Below are positions 7,587 through 14,627 of a stretch of 24,158 nucleotides of DNA, piece by piece. Where the stretch lies: positions 1 to 24,158 of the forward strand of contig CALVVP010000022.1 of NCBI GenBank assembly GCA_944363895.1, written 5' to 3'. The notes beneath the pieces were generated by a model. That model made no database searches, was not told where the DNA came from, and saw nothing but the letters and a program-made list of their open reading frames with translations. Source of the DNA: an uncultured Bacilli bacterium (GTDB lineage Bacteria > Bacillota_I > Bacilli_A > RF39 > UBA660). Position numbers and translations under genes: made by a program. Each line of letters begins with the position of its first letter. Positions within the stretch are counted from its first letter, which is position 1.

Positions 7587-7598
7587 TTTAGTTTTTTT
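7579..7598 (+). terminator. Weak terminator after the YtxH gene
   Basis: AAAACTA and TAGTTTT form a 7-bp AT-rich stem around ATT, followed by a T run. It includes the stop codon. Stability is low because only one G-C pair is present. Confidence 0.5.
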
Positions 7599-7608
7599 AT
7601 TAAAAATA

Positions 7609-7617
7609 TGATATAAT
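7609..7617 (+). promoter_or_regulatory. Extended -10 promoter for the M23 peptidase gene
   Basis: TGATATAAT is an extended -10 (TGN-TATAAT). A clear -35 box is not needed for this type and is not seen. The leader to the start region is about 20-25 bases. Confidence 0.55.
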
Positions 7618-7641
7618 TAGTTATAGGGTTAGGTGATAAGG

Positions 7642-8883
7642 TTGCGAAACAGTAGTAAAATATTATTCCAAATTTTATTTGTTGTTTGCCTATTAATATC
7701 TAATTTTTATATCCCGGAAGTCCAAGCTAAAACTTTAAGAGAAATGCGGGAAGAATTAGAAGAATTAAAGGAAAAATATGCTAATAATCAATTACAAATT
7801 GATTTAACGGAAGAAGAAATTGAACAAACTGAAGCAAGAATTGCTTCTATTAGAACGACAATTTTAGATATTCAAGAGAATATGTATGAATTAAGAAATA
7901 CGATCGAACAATTAAATCAAGACATTATTGTTAAAGAAGAAGAAATTAAAGATATTTTGGTATTTTTTCAAGTTGCTAATGGAGAAAATTCTTATTTGGA
8001 ATATGCTTTTGGTGCTAAAGATTTTACCGATTTTATTTATCGATTAGCTGTGTCTGAACAATTAACTTCTTATAATAATGAGTTAGTAGAACAGTATAAA
8101 AAAGATATTGAAGAAAGTGAACGTAAAACGGAAGAATTAAAACAACAAGAAGTTGATTTAAATGAAGAACGCGATGATTTAGAGGTAGAAATGGCTAAAT
8201 TAGGCGATCGATTAGAAGAATTAGATAGTGATTCGCTTTCTATTGAAGAACAGTTAGCGATTATGGAATCAGAAATTGAATTATATACTTCTTTAGGATG
8301 TGGTGAGGATCAGACAATCGAACAATGTAGTGCGGAGGTTTTACCACCTGATACAACGATGTGGCGACCAACACCGACTGGCTATATTTCTGGTTATTCT
8401 GGTTGGCGAGTTAGTCCTATCGATGGTGATACTGAATTTCATCATGGTTTAGACATGTCGGATAGCGGTGCTAATTGGGATGATTATCCAATTTATTCGA
8501 TTGCTAATGGTATTGTCGTTTATGTCGATAATTCTAACACCTCTACTTGTGGTGGTAATAAGGTTTATATTCAACACTACATTAATGGCCAATTTTATAC
8601 TAGCGGTTATTGGCATTTGCGTGATGTAACAGTTGAAGAGCATCAAGTTGTTACTAAAAATACGCAGATTGGTGTTATGGGTGGATATCCAGCAACTGAA
8701 TATTGGGATGAATGTTCGACAGGAGCTCATTTACATTTAGAGTTATCTGATAAACCATTTAATCAAGAAAATGGTGGTAGTGAAAGTATTTATGGCTTGC
8801 GCGATGGTTTCCTTAGACCTGAATTAAATATAAATTTTCCAAGTAAGGGTGTATATTGGAGCGATCGAACAACGAAATATTAA
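7642..8883 (+). CDS. Secreted coiled-coil M23 peptidoglycan peptidase
   Basis: This protein probably cuts peptide bridges in the cell wall outside the membrane. It has a signal segment (about residues 5-28, ILFQILFVVCLLISNF, ending at EVQA), a long Glu/Lys coiled coil at about 30-215, and a C-terminal LytM/M23 domain. The zinc ligands are visible: H268 and D271 in FHHGLDMS, and H363/H365 in GAHLHLEL. Coiled coil plus LytM resembles EnvC-like and PcsB-like division or sporulation hydrolases. There is no ATG near; TTG at 7642 fits AGGTG (7631-7635), while GTG at 7633 is the alternative and would add three residues. The gene has its own promoter and a strong terminator. Confidence 0.88.
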   Translation: MRNSSKILFQILFVVCLLISNFYIPEVQAKTLREMREELEELKEKYANNQLQIDLTEEEIEQTEARIASIRTTILDIQENMYELRNTIEQLNQDIIVKEEEIKDILVFFQVANGENSYLEYAFGAKDFTDFIYRLAVSEQLTSYNNELVEQYKKDIEESERKTEELKQQEVDLNEERDDLEVEMAKLGDRLEELDSDSLSIEEQLAIMESEIELYTSLGCGEDQTIEQCSAEVLPPDTTMWRPTPTGYISGYSGWRVSPIDGDTEFHHGLDMSDSGANWDDYPIYSIANGIVVYVDNSNTSTCGGNKVYIQHYINGQFYTSGYWHLRDVTVEEHQVVTKNTQIGVMGGYPATEYWDECSTGAHLHLELSDKPFNQENGGSESIYGLRDGFLRPELNINFPSKGVYWSDRTTKY

Positions 8884-8890
8884 ATTATTT

Positions 8891-8925
8891 AAAAATATTG
8901 GCTTTTAAAATGCCAATATTTTTTT
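8891..8925 (+). terminator. Strong terminator after the M23 gene
   Basis: AAAAATATTGGC and GCCAATATTTTT form a 12-bp stem with a 9-base loop, ending in a T run. It can also work on the other strand. Confidence 0.9.
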
Positions 8926-8955
8926 GTGGTTTATTTGTGAAGTATCTTGACTAAT

Positions 8956-8989
8956 TATAGATTAGAATAAATTAATATTCTAATCTATA
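8956..8989. repeat. 14-bp perfect inverted repeat before the FGE-like fragment
   Basis: TATAGATTAGAATA and TATTCTAATCTATA are separated by AATTAA. There is no T run, so it is not an ordinary terminator. It lies exactly at the upstream edge of the truncated gene at 8993, so it may mark the junction of a deletion or insertion, or be an operator. Confidence 0.75.
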
Positions 8990-8992
8990 GCG

Positions 8993-9586
8993 ATGCAAAA
9001 TATGAAAGGAACATATAGTTTAAGTGGAGATAGTCATATGATGAAGAATATGGAATGGGGAGCAGTAGCATATTTAAAACAAAGTAAATATGGCTTAGGA
9101 ACTGCAAATATAACAGTCAATAGTAATAGTAGCAATTATACAGGAGGAGGAAGCAGTAATACATCATATAAAAGTAATACTGGATAGTCAACTACAGGAA
9201 CAATATATGGAGTATATGATATGTCAGGTGGTGCCTGGGAGTTTGTGATGGGTAATATGGTAAACAGTAGTGGTAATTTCTATTCAAGTAATGCAGGATT
9301 TAGTAGTGTGCCAGATGCGAAATATTATGATAAGTATACATATGGGGCAGGTAACACAACTCATGGTCGTGGGAAATTAGGCGACGCGACAAAAGAGACA
9401 TTATCAACCTTTGGAAGTAGTGGAGGCTGGTATAGTGATCACGCGAGCTTCGTCAGTTCTGAACCTTCATGGTTTCTACGTGGCGGCGAATATGACGATG
9501 GCTCCTCTGCGGGCGTTTTTGCTTTCAACAGCAACCGTGGTGCTGGCTTCAACAGAGGTAGCACTCGTGCCGTCCTAACTCCATAA
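8993..9586 (+). pseudogene. Truncated formylglycine-enzyme-like head of a prepilin-type surface protein, interrupted by TAG
   Basis: The reading frame runs from the ATG at 8993 to TAA at 9584-9586 with a single in-frame TAG at 9185-9187. Sequence on either side of the TAG belongs to one domain: GDSHMMKNMEWGAVAYLKQS before, then STTGTIYGVYDMSGGAWEFV and WFLRGGEYDDG after, ending NRGSTRAVLTP. This is the FGE-sulfatase/C-type-lectin-like fold that gut Bacillota carry at the C-terminus of prepilin-like proteins. The usual N-terminal pilin helix is absent, no ribosome site is evident at 8993, and an inverted repeat stands where the 5' part should be. The residue lost to TAG is probably Gln (one base change from CAG). 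From about 9440 the base composition and codon use change sharply (about 55% GC, NNC/NNT codons). It could instead be a silent cassette; expression is doubtful. Confidence 0.75.
9441..9580 (+). other. GC-rich, NNC/NNT-codon segment resembling a retroelement variable region
   Basis: By hand count 77 of these 140 bases are G or C, about twice the window average. From 9479 to 9574, 29 of 32 codons end in C or T, unlike the A-ending codons of neighbouring genes. The encoded peptide (RGGEYDDGSSAGVFAFNSN, then RGAGFNRGSTRAV) occupies the position where C-type-lectin/FGE proteins are diversified by reverse-transcriptase systems that mutate template adenines, typically at AAY codons. No reverse transcriptase or template repeat is in this window, so this is a suggestion. 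Confidence 0.45.
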
Positions 9587-9595
9587 AATTTAATT

Positions 9596-9625
9596 AAAAA
9601 AGATGCTTTTATTCAGCATCTTTTT
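9596..9625. terminator. Bidirectional terminator between the FGE-like fragment and prsA
   Basis: AAAAAGATGC and GCATCTTTTT form a 10-bp stem with a 9-base loop and T runs on both strands. It contains the last codons of prsA and serves convergent transcription. Confidence 0.88.
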
Positions 9626-10595
9626 GATATAGATTTAATATAGCTTCGTAGTTATTTTTAATTGCATCATCATGGATAGTCATATTATATTTTTCTCTTA
9701 AACCAGCCCAATATACAACAGAAGCATTTTGTTCACCTAATATTTCATCAGTTAAATTATTTAAAATAAGCTCTCTAACTTCTTCTAATGTTGGTTTATC
9801 TTTTTGACTAACTTTATAGATGATATGATAGCCAAACTCAGTTTCAATTGGTTCAGTTGTAAATTCGCCAACTGCTAAGTCACGAGAAGCTTCCCAAAAT
9901 TCTTCTGCTAAACCACTATCATTATTGATATTTTCTAACAAACCACCCTCACTAGCTGTACCAATGTCATCAGATTGTTCTTTAGCTATTTCAATAAAGT
10001 CTTCTTCTAAGTTATCACTTTCTTGTAATTTTTTAATTATTTCCGTTGCTTCTTCTAAAGCGATTTGTTTTTGTTCAGCTTCTTCTGTAGAGTCCATATC
10101 GTCATCAACATCAGGAGTTATTAATATATGTCTAACAGTACTATCACCATAGATATTATTATCATAATAATCTTGAATTTCTTCTTCGGTGATAACATCA
10201 GTTTTAACATATTGTTCTAAAACAAGGCTTTGACGATAATTATCTTCGAAATCTTTTAATAATTGTTCAGCAGTATAATTATTACTAGCTAAAAATTGAT
10301 TCCAATTACTACCGTAATAAGCGGCCATACTATCATAATAACTTTGCGCTCTTTCTTTTGCTTCTTCAGCTAATTCTTCTGTAATTTCTTGATCAGTAAT
10401 ATAATTACTAACTAAATTGACTAAAACAGTTGTTCCATAGTCTTCTTTCAATTCATCAAAAAATTCTTCAGCTGTAAATTGTTTACCATTTAATTCGACT
10501 ACGATTTGTTGTCCGTTTTGTAGTTCTGGTACTTTCCCACAACCAGTAACTAAAAGCGGGATACATAACAAAATTAATAAATATTTCTTTTTCAT
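9609..10595 (-). CDS. prsA: PrsA-type peptidyl-prolyl isomerase lipoprotein
   Basis: PrsA is a membrane-anchored foldase outside the cell that helps secreted proteins, including penicillin-binding proteins, to fold. The 328-residue product has a lipoprotein signal (KKKYLLILLCIPLLVTGC, cysteine 19), an N-terminal helical chaperone region (about 40-145), and a parvulin rotamase domain at about 153-262, opening VRHILITPD and closing EFGYHIIYKV with the usual GGLL and FW(E)A...L.VGE segments. The usual downstream C-terminal helix follows. The start follows an AAAGGA site about 11 bases upstream. It stands alone on the - strand, convergent with the FGE-like fragment. Confidence 0.92.
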   Translation of the reverse strand: MKKKYLLILLCIPLLVTGCGKVPELQNGQQIVVELNGKQFTAEEFFDELKEDYGTTVLVNLVSNYITDQEITEELAEEAKERAQSYYDSMAAYYGSNWNQFLASNNYTAEQLLKDFEDNYRQSLVLEQYVKTDVITEEEIQDYYDNNIYGDSTVRHILITPDVDDDMDSTEEAEQKQIALEEATEIIKKLQESDNLEEDFIEIAKEQSDDIGTASEGGLLENINNDSGLAEEFWEASRDLAVGEFTTEPIETEFGYHIIYKVSQKDKPTLEEVRELILNNLTDEILGEQNASVVYWAGLREKYNMTIHDDAIKNNYEAILNLYQKDAE

Positions 10596-10679
10596 AAATC
10601 TTTAATCCTTTCCTTTATTACGTGCAAAAACATTATAACAAAAATAAATAAAAAAAACAATATTTTTCCATTATCTATC

Positions 10680-10705
10680 ACAAAACTTTCAAATTCCCAT
10701 ACAAT
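10680..10705 (+). promoter_or_regulatory. Sigma-K/E-like promoter for the mini-protein pair
   Basis: AC (10680-10681), 16 bases, CATACAAT (10698-10705) followed by A. This fits sigma-K (AC-N16/17-CATA-N3-TA), and CATACAAT also fits the sigma-E -10. It has the same spacing as the candidate in front of the Met/Pro-rich gene at 4846. Confidence 0.55.
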
Positions 10706-10737
10706 AATGTGAAAAGACAAAAAGGAGGATGATTTAT

Positions 10738-10824
10738 ATGTGTTGTAACAATGGTATATCTGGAGCTGCTATCGTTTTAGTGCTTTTTATTCTTTTAATA
10801 ATTATACTTGGAGCTTATATTTAA
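10738..10824 (+). CDS. YjcZ-family-like sporulation mini-protein
   Basis: A 28-residue product begins MCCNNGISGAAIVLVLFILL and continues IIILGAYI. The pattern of a short Cys/Gly/Asn head and a single membrane helix with FILLIII-G-A-Y ending is that of YjcZ-type mini-proteins annotated as sporulation proteins in Bacilli. A strong AAGGAGG lies 9 bases before the ATG, which argues that such a short frame is real. A sporulation-type promoter is upstream and a second mini-protein follows. The precise function is unknown. Confidence 0.78.
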   Translation: MCCNNGISGAAIVLVLFILLIIILGAYI

Positions 10825-10842
10825 GTTAAAGGAGCAATAAAT

Positions 10843-10953
10843 ATGAATTGTGAAACATGTAATAAGACATGTGACCATGGCAATATTAATTATCTTATCA
10901 TAGTTGTTTTGTATATTTTATTAGCTATTATTATTGGGGCATGTCTATTTTAA
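10843..10953 (+). CDS. Second Cys-rich single-helix mini-protein
   Basis: A 36-residue product: a head with three cysteines and a histidine (NCETCNKTCDHGN) and one membrane helix (YLIIVVLYILLAIIIGACLF). It has AAAGGAG before its ATG and lies 18 bases after the first mini-protein, in the same presumed sporulation transcript. The two share the layout of cysteine head plus IIxGA-ending helix and are probably distant paralogues. The spaced cysteines and histidine could bind a metal or form disulfides in the spore coat; this is inference. Confidence 0.68.
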   Translation: MNCETCNKTCDHGNINYLIIVVLYILLAIIIGACLF

Positions 10954-10973
10954 AGAGGAGATTTCCTCTTTTT
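10952..10973 (+). terminator. Terminator after the mini-protein pair
   Basis: AAAGAGGA and TCCTCTTT form a perfect 8-bp stem with a 4-base loop and a short T run, overlapping the stop of the second mini-protein. Confidence 0.85.
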
Positions 10974-11015
10974 ACTTTGTCATATACATAAGTTTTGTTG
11001 AGTGTTTTTTTTATG

Positions 11016-11044
11016 TTGACTAAATACTTAATTTAAGTTAAAAT
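11016..11044 (+). promoter_or_regulatory. Vegetative promoter for the prepilin-like gene
   Basis: TTGACT (11016-11021), 17 bases, TAAAAT (11039-11044). The leader to the ATG at 11111 is about 60 bases, AT-rich, with AAAGGAG just before the start. Confidence 0.7.
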
Positions 11045-11110
11045 TAAAGAGAAAGTAGGGAATATAAATTATAAAATGTTTCATACTAAATTGTAGTAAA
11101 GGAGTAATTT

Positions 11111-12826
11111 ATGTCAAAAAAAGGTTTTACTTTAATTGAATTATTAGCAGTAATTATAATATTAGCAATTGTTGCTTTAATAGCAACCCCAATTATTTTA
11201 AATGTGATTGAAGAAGCAAGAATATCCGCTGGAAGGTCGGAAGCTAGTATGATTTATAGTGGGATTAATAATTACTGTGCTACCGAAGATATGAAATATC
11301 AGTTGGATAATAGTTATAGTAAAATATGTACAACTAGTATGAATCCAGATACCGTTAGCCAAATGATTAATTTAGGTAATGCGATTATCACTAGTATAAG
11401 TTATGATGGAACTAAGTTAACAAATTTAGTAATAGAAAGTAATAATCATACTTTTACTTTATGTGGTGATGGTAGTTTTGCCATGGATGATGAAGAATGT
11501 GATGTAGCACCAGATAATCCGGATGGACCAGAAGGTAATTTTATTTCAACTTTAATGCAACAATATAATGAAGAAAATACAAAAGGTTTAGTGCAAGACG
11601 AAACCAATCCTAATATTTACTATTATAAAGGAACAAATGAAGAAGTAGGTAATAATTATTTATGGTATGGTGGCCATCATTGGCGCGTAGTAGAAATAGA
11701 TACGGATGCTAATACCTTATTATTAATCGGTCAACAACCATTAACAGCTATTTATCCATCAAATAGTGCATGGACAAGTGACGATATTTATGATAATAGT
11801 TATATTAATATGTGGTTGAATGATTATTTTTATAATAGTTTAGATAGTAGTATTCAAAATAATATTGTTGAAAATGCATTTAATATTGGAATTTACACTG
11901 GCATCGATGAAATAACAACCGTTAAAAAAGTTGGTTTATTAGATGAAGAACAATACACTAGAGCTGGAGGAACAGACTCATTTTTAGATATTAAAGATTT
12001 TTGGTGGTTAGGTAATCTTTATAATTCGTCTGACATCAGAAATGTTGATGATAATGGAAATATTGGCAATCACAATTCAGCTAATGTATATGGCGTGCGC
12101 GCAGTTATCAAGATTTCTGATATTACCATTACTGGAGGTAATGGTACTCTAACATCCAATTATGAAGCAGGAAATAAAGCGACGAATACATCAGATATTC
12201 AAGTGGGCGAATATATCAATGTACCATATAGTGGAAGTGATAATGCTTGTGGAGCTGATAATAAATGTATCTTTAGAGTAGTAAGTAAAGATAGTGATAG
12301 TATCAAAGTTGTATTAAACGGATTACTTTCAACTACAAGTATATATGGTAGCACTTCTACAATTACAACAAATCATACAATATATACACCATTAAATACA
12401 TTTGTCAATAATATTTCAAGTTCTTATCGTTACACAGGGAATAAAACATTCTATATTGGTGATTACCCAAATACATCAGGCGTGAGCCAAAATTATATAG
12501 ATATTCAAACTGAAACATTATTATCTATCACAGGCCTTCCAACAGTAGGCGAGATGTTTAGTGGCAATGATATTGACCTATCTTATTCAAGTACTAAAGA
12601 TTTTGTTAATGGAGAAACAATTGAAAATCCTAAAATATCAACTTATTATTGGACAATGAATAGTAGTAGTTCATCTGGAGTACGGGTTATTTACCATTAT
12701 GGATATATGGGGAGTTATGCTTTGACTGGTACTGGTGGCGTTCGTCCAGTAATATATTTAAAAAATAATTTAACTTTCACTTCCGGTAGAGGAACGGCTG
12801 AATCACCATATGAGTTATCAGCTTGA
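11111..12826 (+). CDS. Prepilin-like surface protein with two C-terminal DUF6273-like modules
   Basis: The N-terminus is a textbook type IV prepilin: a basic leader, then KKGFTLIELLAVIIILAIVA with cleavage before Phe and Glu at mature position 5, so a prepilin peptidase should process it. The pilin-like stalk runs to about residue 140. Two related modules follow. The first spans about 144-335 (WYGGHHWRVVEID, then DFWWLGNLYN and YGVRAVIKI). The second spans about 365-565 (CIFRVVSKDSD, then STYYWTMNSSSSSGVR and GGVRPVIYLKNN). The W-rich segment followed by GVR(A/P)VI is typical of DUF6273-like domains. At 571 residues it is much larger than competence pseudopilins, which suggests an adhesive pilus subunit. 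No pilus ATPase or prepilin peptidase is in the window. It stands alone with its own promoter and terminator. Confidence 0.85.
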   Translation: MSKKGFTLIELLAVIIILAIVALIATPIILNVIEEARISAGRSEASMIYSGINNYCATEDMKYQLDNSYSKICTTSMNPDTVSQMINLGNAIITSISYDGTKLTNLVIESNNHTFTLCGDGSFAMDDEECDVAPDNPDGPEGNFISTLMQQYNEENTKGLVQDETNPNIYYYKGTNEEVGNNYLWYGGHHWRVVEIDTDANTLLLIGQQPLTAIYPSNSAWTSDDIYDNSYINMWLNDYFYNSLDSSIQNNIVENAFNIGIYTGIDEITTVKKVGLLDEEQYTRAGGTDSFLDIKDFWWLGNLYNSSDIRNVDDNGNIGNHNSANVYGVRAVIKISDITITGGNGTLTSNYEAGNKATNTSDIQVGEYINVPYSGSDNACGADNKCIFRVVSKDSDSIKVVLNGLLSTTSIYGSTSTITTNHTIYTPLNTFVNNISSSYRYTGNKTFYIGDYPNTSGVSQNYIDIQTETLLSITGLPTVGEMFSGNDIDLSYSSTKDFVNGETIENPKISTYYWTMNSSSSSGVRVIYHYGYMGSYALTGTGGVRPVIYLKNNLTFTSGRGTAESPYELSA

Positions 12827-12844
12827 GCAGATAATATGAAATAT

Positions 12845-12878
12845 AAAAAACGATTTAGTAGATTAAAATCGTTTTTTT
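12845..12878 (+). terminator. Terminator after the prepilin-like gene
   Basis: AAAAACGATTT and AAATCGTTTTT pair across a 9-base loop and end in a T run. It separates the surface protein from the mraZ promoter. Confidence 0.85.
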
Positions 12879-12902
12879 CTTTGTCAAATTTACAAAAATA
12901 CC

Positions 12903-12931
12903 TTTACAAATGGGAATAAAAAGAGTAAAAT
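12903..12931 (+). promoter_or_regulatory. mraZ operon promoter
   Basis: TTTACA (12903-12908), 17 bases, TAAAAT (12926-12931). Transcription should start near 12938, just before the three AGTGG repeats. Confidence 0.7.
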
Positions 12932-12941
12932 GATGGTATAT

Positions 12942-12967
12942 AGTGGTAGTAAGTGGCTAAAAGTGGG
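12942..12967 (+). promoter_or_regulatory. MraZ operator: three AGTGG repeats at 10-bp spacing
   Basis: AGTGG occurs at 12942, 12952 and 12962, exactly one helical turn apart (AGTGGTAGTA, AGTGGCTAAA, AGTGGG). MraZ in other bacteria represses its own operon by binding such GTGG-type direct repeats near the promoter. The third repeat lies at the mraZ ribosome site (GGGTGA), so binding here could block both transcription and access to the site. Confidence 0.75.
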
Positions 12968-12974
12968 TGATTTT

Positions 12975-13409
12975 ATGTTTATGGGTGAATATCATCATAC
13001 CATTGATGACAAAGGAAGAATTATTATTCCAGCTAAATTAAGATATGAATTAGGTGAACAATTTATCGTAACTAAAGGTTTAGATGGCTGTCTATTCGTC
13101 TATCCTAAAGAAGAATGGAATAATATCACTTTAAAATATAAACAATTACCTAATACGAAAGATGCGAGAAATTATTTAAGATTTTTCTTATCAGGAGCAA
13201 CTATTGGTGAATTTGACAAACAAGGAAGATTAAATATTAGTCAACCACTAATTAAATATGCCGATTTAAAAAAAGAATGCATCATTATCGGTGTTAATGA
13301 CAGATTAGAAATTTGGTCAAAAGATCGTTGGGAAGAATTCTTAAGACAAAATGAAGATTCTATTTCCGATATAGCAGATAATTTATTTGCGCCCAATATT
13401 AACATTTAA
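12975..13409 (+). CDS. mraZ: Transcriptional regulator MraZ
   Basis: MraZ is a ring-forming DNA-binding protein that controls the division/cell-wall cluster it heads. The 144-residue product starts MFMGEYHHTIDDKGRIIIPA, the usual opening of the first AbrB-like half, and shows the second half at GATIGEFDKQGRLNISQPL. The start at 12975 is fixed by this alignment and by GGGTGA; an earlier in-frame ATG at 12930 would translate the operator repeats. rsmH follows within 10 bases. Confidence 0.95.
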   Translation: MFMGEYHHTIDDKGRIIIPAKLRYELGEQFIVTKGLDGCLFVYPKEEWNNITLKYKQLPNTKDARNYLRFFLSGATIGEFDKQGRLNISQPLIKYADLKKECIIIGVNDRLEIWSKDRWEEFLRQNEDSISDIADNLFAPNINI

Positions 13410-13418
13410 GGTGAGATT

Positions 13419-14327
13419 ATGCATGTAAGTGTCTTATTAAAAGAAAGTATCGATAGTTTAAATTTAAAAGAAGATAGTATTATTGTCGATTGTACATTAG
13501 GTTATGCAGGACATAGCAGTGAAATATTAAAAAAAATAAAAAAAGGGTATTTATATGCATTTGATCAAGATGGTGAAGCGATTAAAGAAGCTAAGCAAAA
13601 ATTAGCTAAAATTGGTAATAATTATAAAATAATTAATAGTAATTTTGTTAATCTAAAAGAAGAATTAAATAAATTAAATGTTAAAGAAGTAGATGGAATA
13701 TTATATGATTTAGGAGTATCTAGTCCACAATTAGATGAAAAAGAAAGAGGATTTAGTTTTCATCAAGATGCAAGACTAGATATGCGGATGAATCAAAATC
13801 AAGAACTAGATGCTTATTATGTCGTTAATAATTATGAAGAAAAAGATTTAATTAAAATATTTAGAAACTATGGCGAGGAGAAATATGCCTCTAGTATTGC
13901 TAAAGGAATAGTAAAGAATAGACCCATTACCACAACTTTAGAGTTAGCACAAATAATTAAAGATAATGTTCCTTTTAGCTATAAAAAAGAAAAACATCCT
14001 GCAAGAAAAGTATTTCAAGCGATTAGAATTGAAGTTAACGATGAATTGAATGTTTTGGAAAGTAGTTTAAGACAAGCTTTAGATTTAATAAAAGTTGGTG
14101 GCAGAATTAGTGTTATTACTTTTCATTCATTAGAAGATAAAATTTGTAAACGAATATTCGACGAGGTAAGTAAATTAGATAATAATTTAAAAAAACTACC
14201 AGTTGTTCCTTTGGAATATCAACCTAAATATAAAATAATTGATAGTATTACGCCAAAAGAAGAAGAGTTGATAAACAACAATCGCGCAAGAAGCGCTAAA
14301 CTAAGAATAATTGAAAGGGTTAGATAA
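13419..14327 (+). CDS. rsmH: 16S rRNA (cytosine-1402-N4)-methyltransferase
   Basis: RsmH (MraW) methylates C1402 of 16S rRNA near the ribosomal P site. The 302-residue protein has the expected HVSVLLKE opening, the SAM motif DCTLGYAGHSSEIL (about 24-37), the catalytic-domain signature LYDLGVSSPQLDEKERGFSF, and LDMRMNQ after it, then ARKVFQAIRIEVNDEL and SVITFHSLEDKI near the C-terminus. RsmH is nearly always second in the division cluster after mraZ, as here. The ribosome site is AAGGTGAG. Confidence 0.96.
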   Translation: MHVSVLLKESIDSLNLKEDSIIVDCTLGYAGHSSEILKKIKKGYLYAFDQDGEAIKEAKQKLAKIGNNYKIINSNFVNLKEELNKLNVKEVDGILYDLGVSSPQLDEKERGFSFHQDARLDMRMNQNQELDAYYVVNNYEEKDLIKIFRNYGEEKYASSIAKGIVKNRPITTTLELAQIIKDNVPFSYKKEKHPARKVFQAIRIEVNDELNVLESSLRQALDLIKVGGRISVITFHSLEDKICKRIFDEVSKLDNNLKKLPVVPLEYQPKYKIIDSITPKEEELINNNRARSAKLRIIERVR

Positions 14328-14328
14328 A

Positions 14329-14616
14329 ATGGCAAGAAGAAAAAAAGGATTAAGTAAAGGTGAAAAGTTATTATATTTTAGTGGCATTTTATGCTTCACA
14401 TTAGCAATTGTCATTAAAATATTTTTTGGCGCAAGTATTGGCAATTATAAGATGAGTAATGAAAAAATCCGTTATGAGATAGCCAGCGAACAAAAAACAG
14501 TCGAAAGTTTGACGATGCAAGTAAGTGAATTAACTTCTTTCGATAATGTTTCAAAGGTTGTCAAAGATTTAGGTTTAGCGTATAATAATGATAATATAGT
14601 TGTTATCGAAGATTAA
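14329..14616 (+). CDS. ftsL: FtsL-like cell division protein
   Basis: The 95-residue product has a basic N-terminus (ARRKKGLSKGEK), one membrane helix (LLYFSGILCFTLAIVIKIFFG, about 15-35) and an outer coiled coil (KIRYEIASEQKTVESLTMQVSEL). FtsL proteins have this layout and little sequence conservation; the position between rsmH and the penicillin-binding protein is the strongest evidence. FtsL works with DivIC and FtsI at the septum. Start 14329 lies one base after the rsmH stop; AAAGGG is about 10 bases upstream. Confidence 0.78.
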   Translation: MARRKKGLSKGEKLLYFSGILCFTLAIVIKIFFGASIGNYKMSNEKIRYEIASEQKTVESLTMQVSELTSFDNVSKVVKDLGLAYNNDNIVVIED

Positions 14617-14627
14617 GAGGTGAGAAT

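Noticed and set aside
8449..8730. Open frame on the - strand inside the M23 peptidase gene
   Set aside because: It lies opposite the catalytic domain of a well-supported gene and shows no start signal.
9185..9187. Amber codon read as an amino acid (recoding) in this organism
   Set aside because: TAG ends comEC at 21864-21866, and only one internal TAG is seen, in a gene that already lacks its N-terminus.
12930..12974. Longer N-terminus for mraZ
   Set aside because: The extension translates the promoter end and the three operator repeats, and MraZ proteins start at the MFMGEYHH equivalent.
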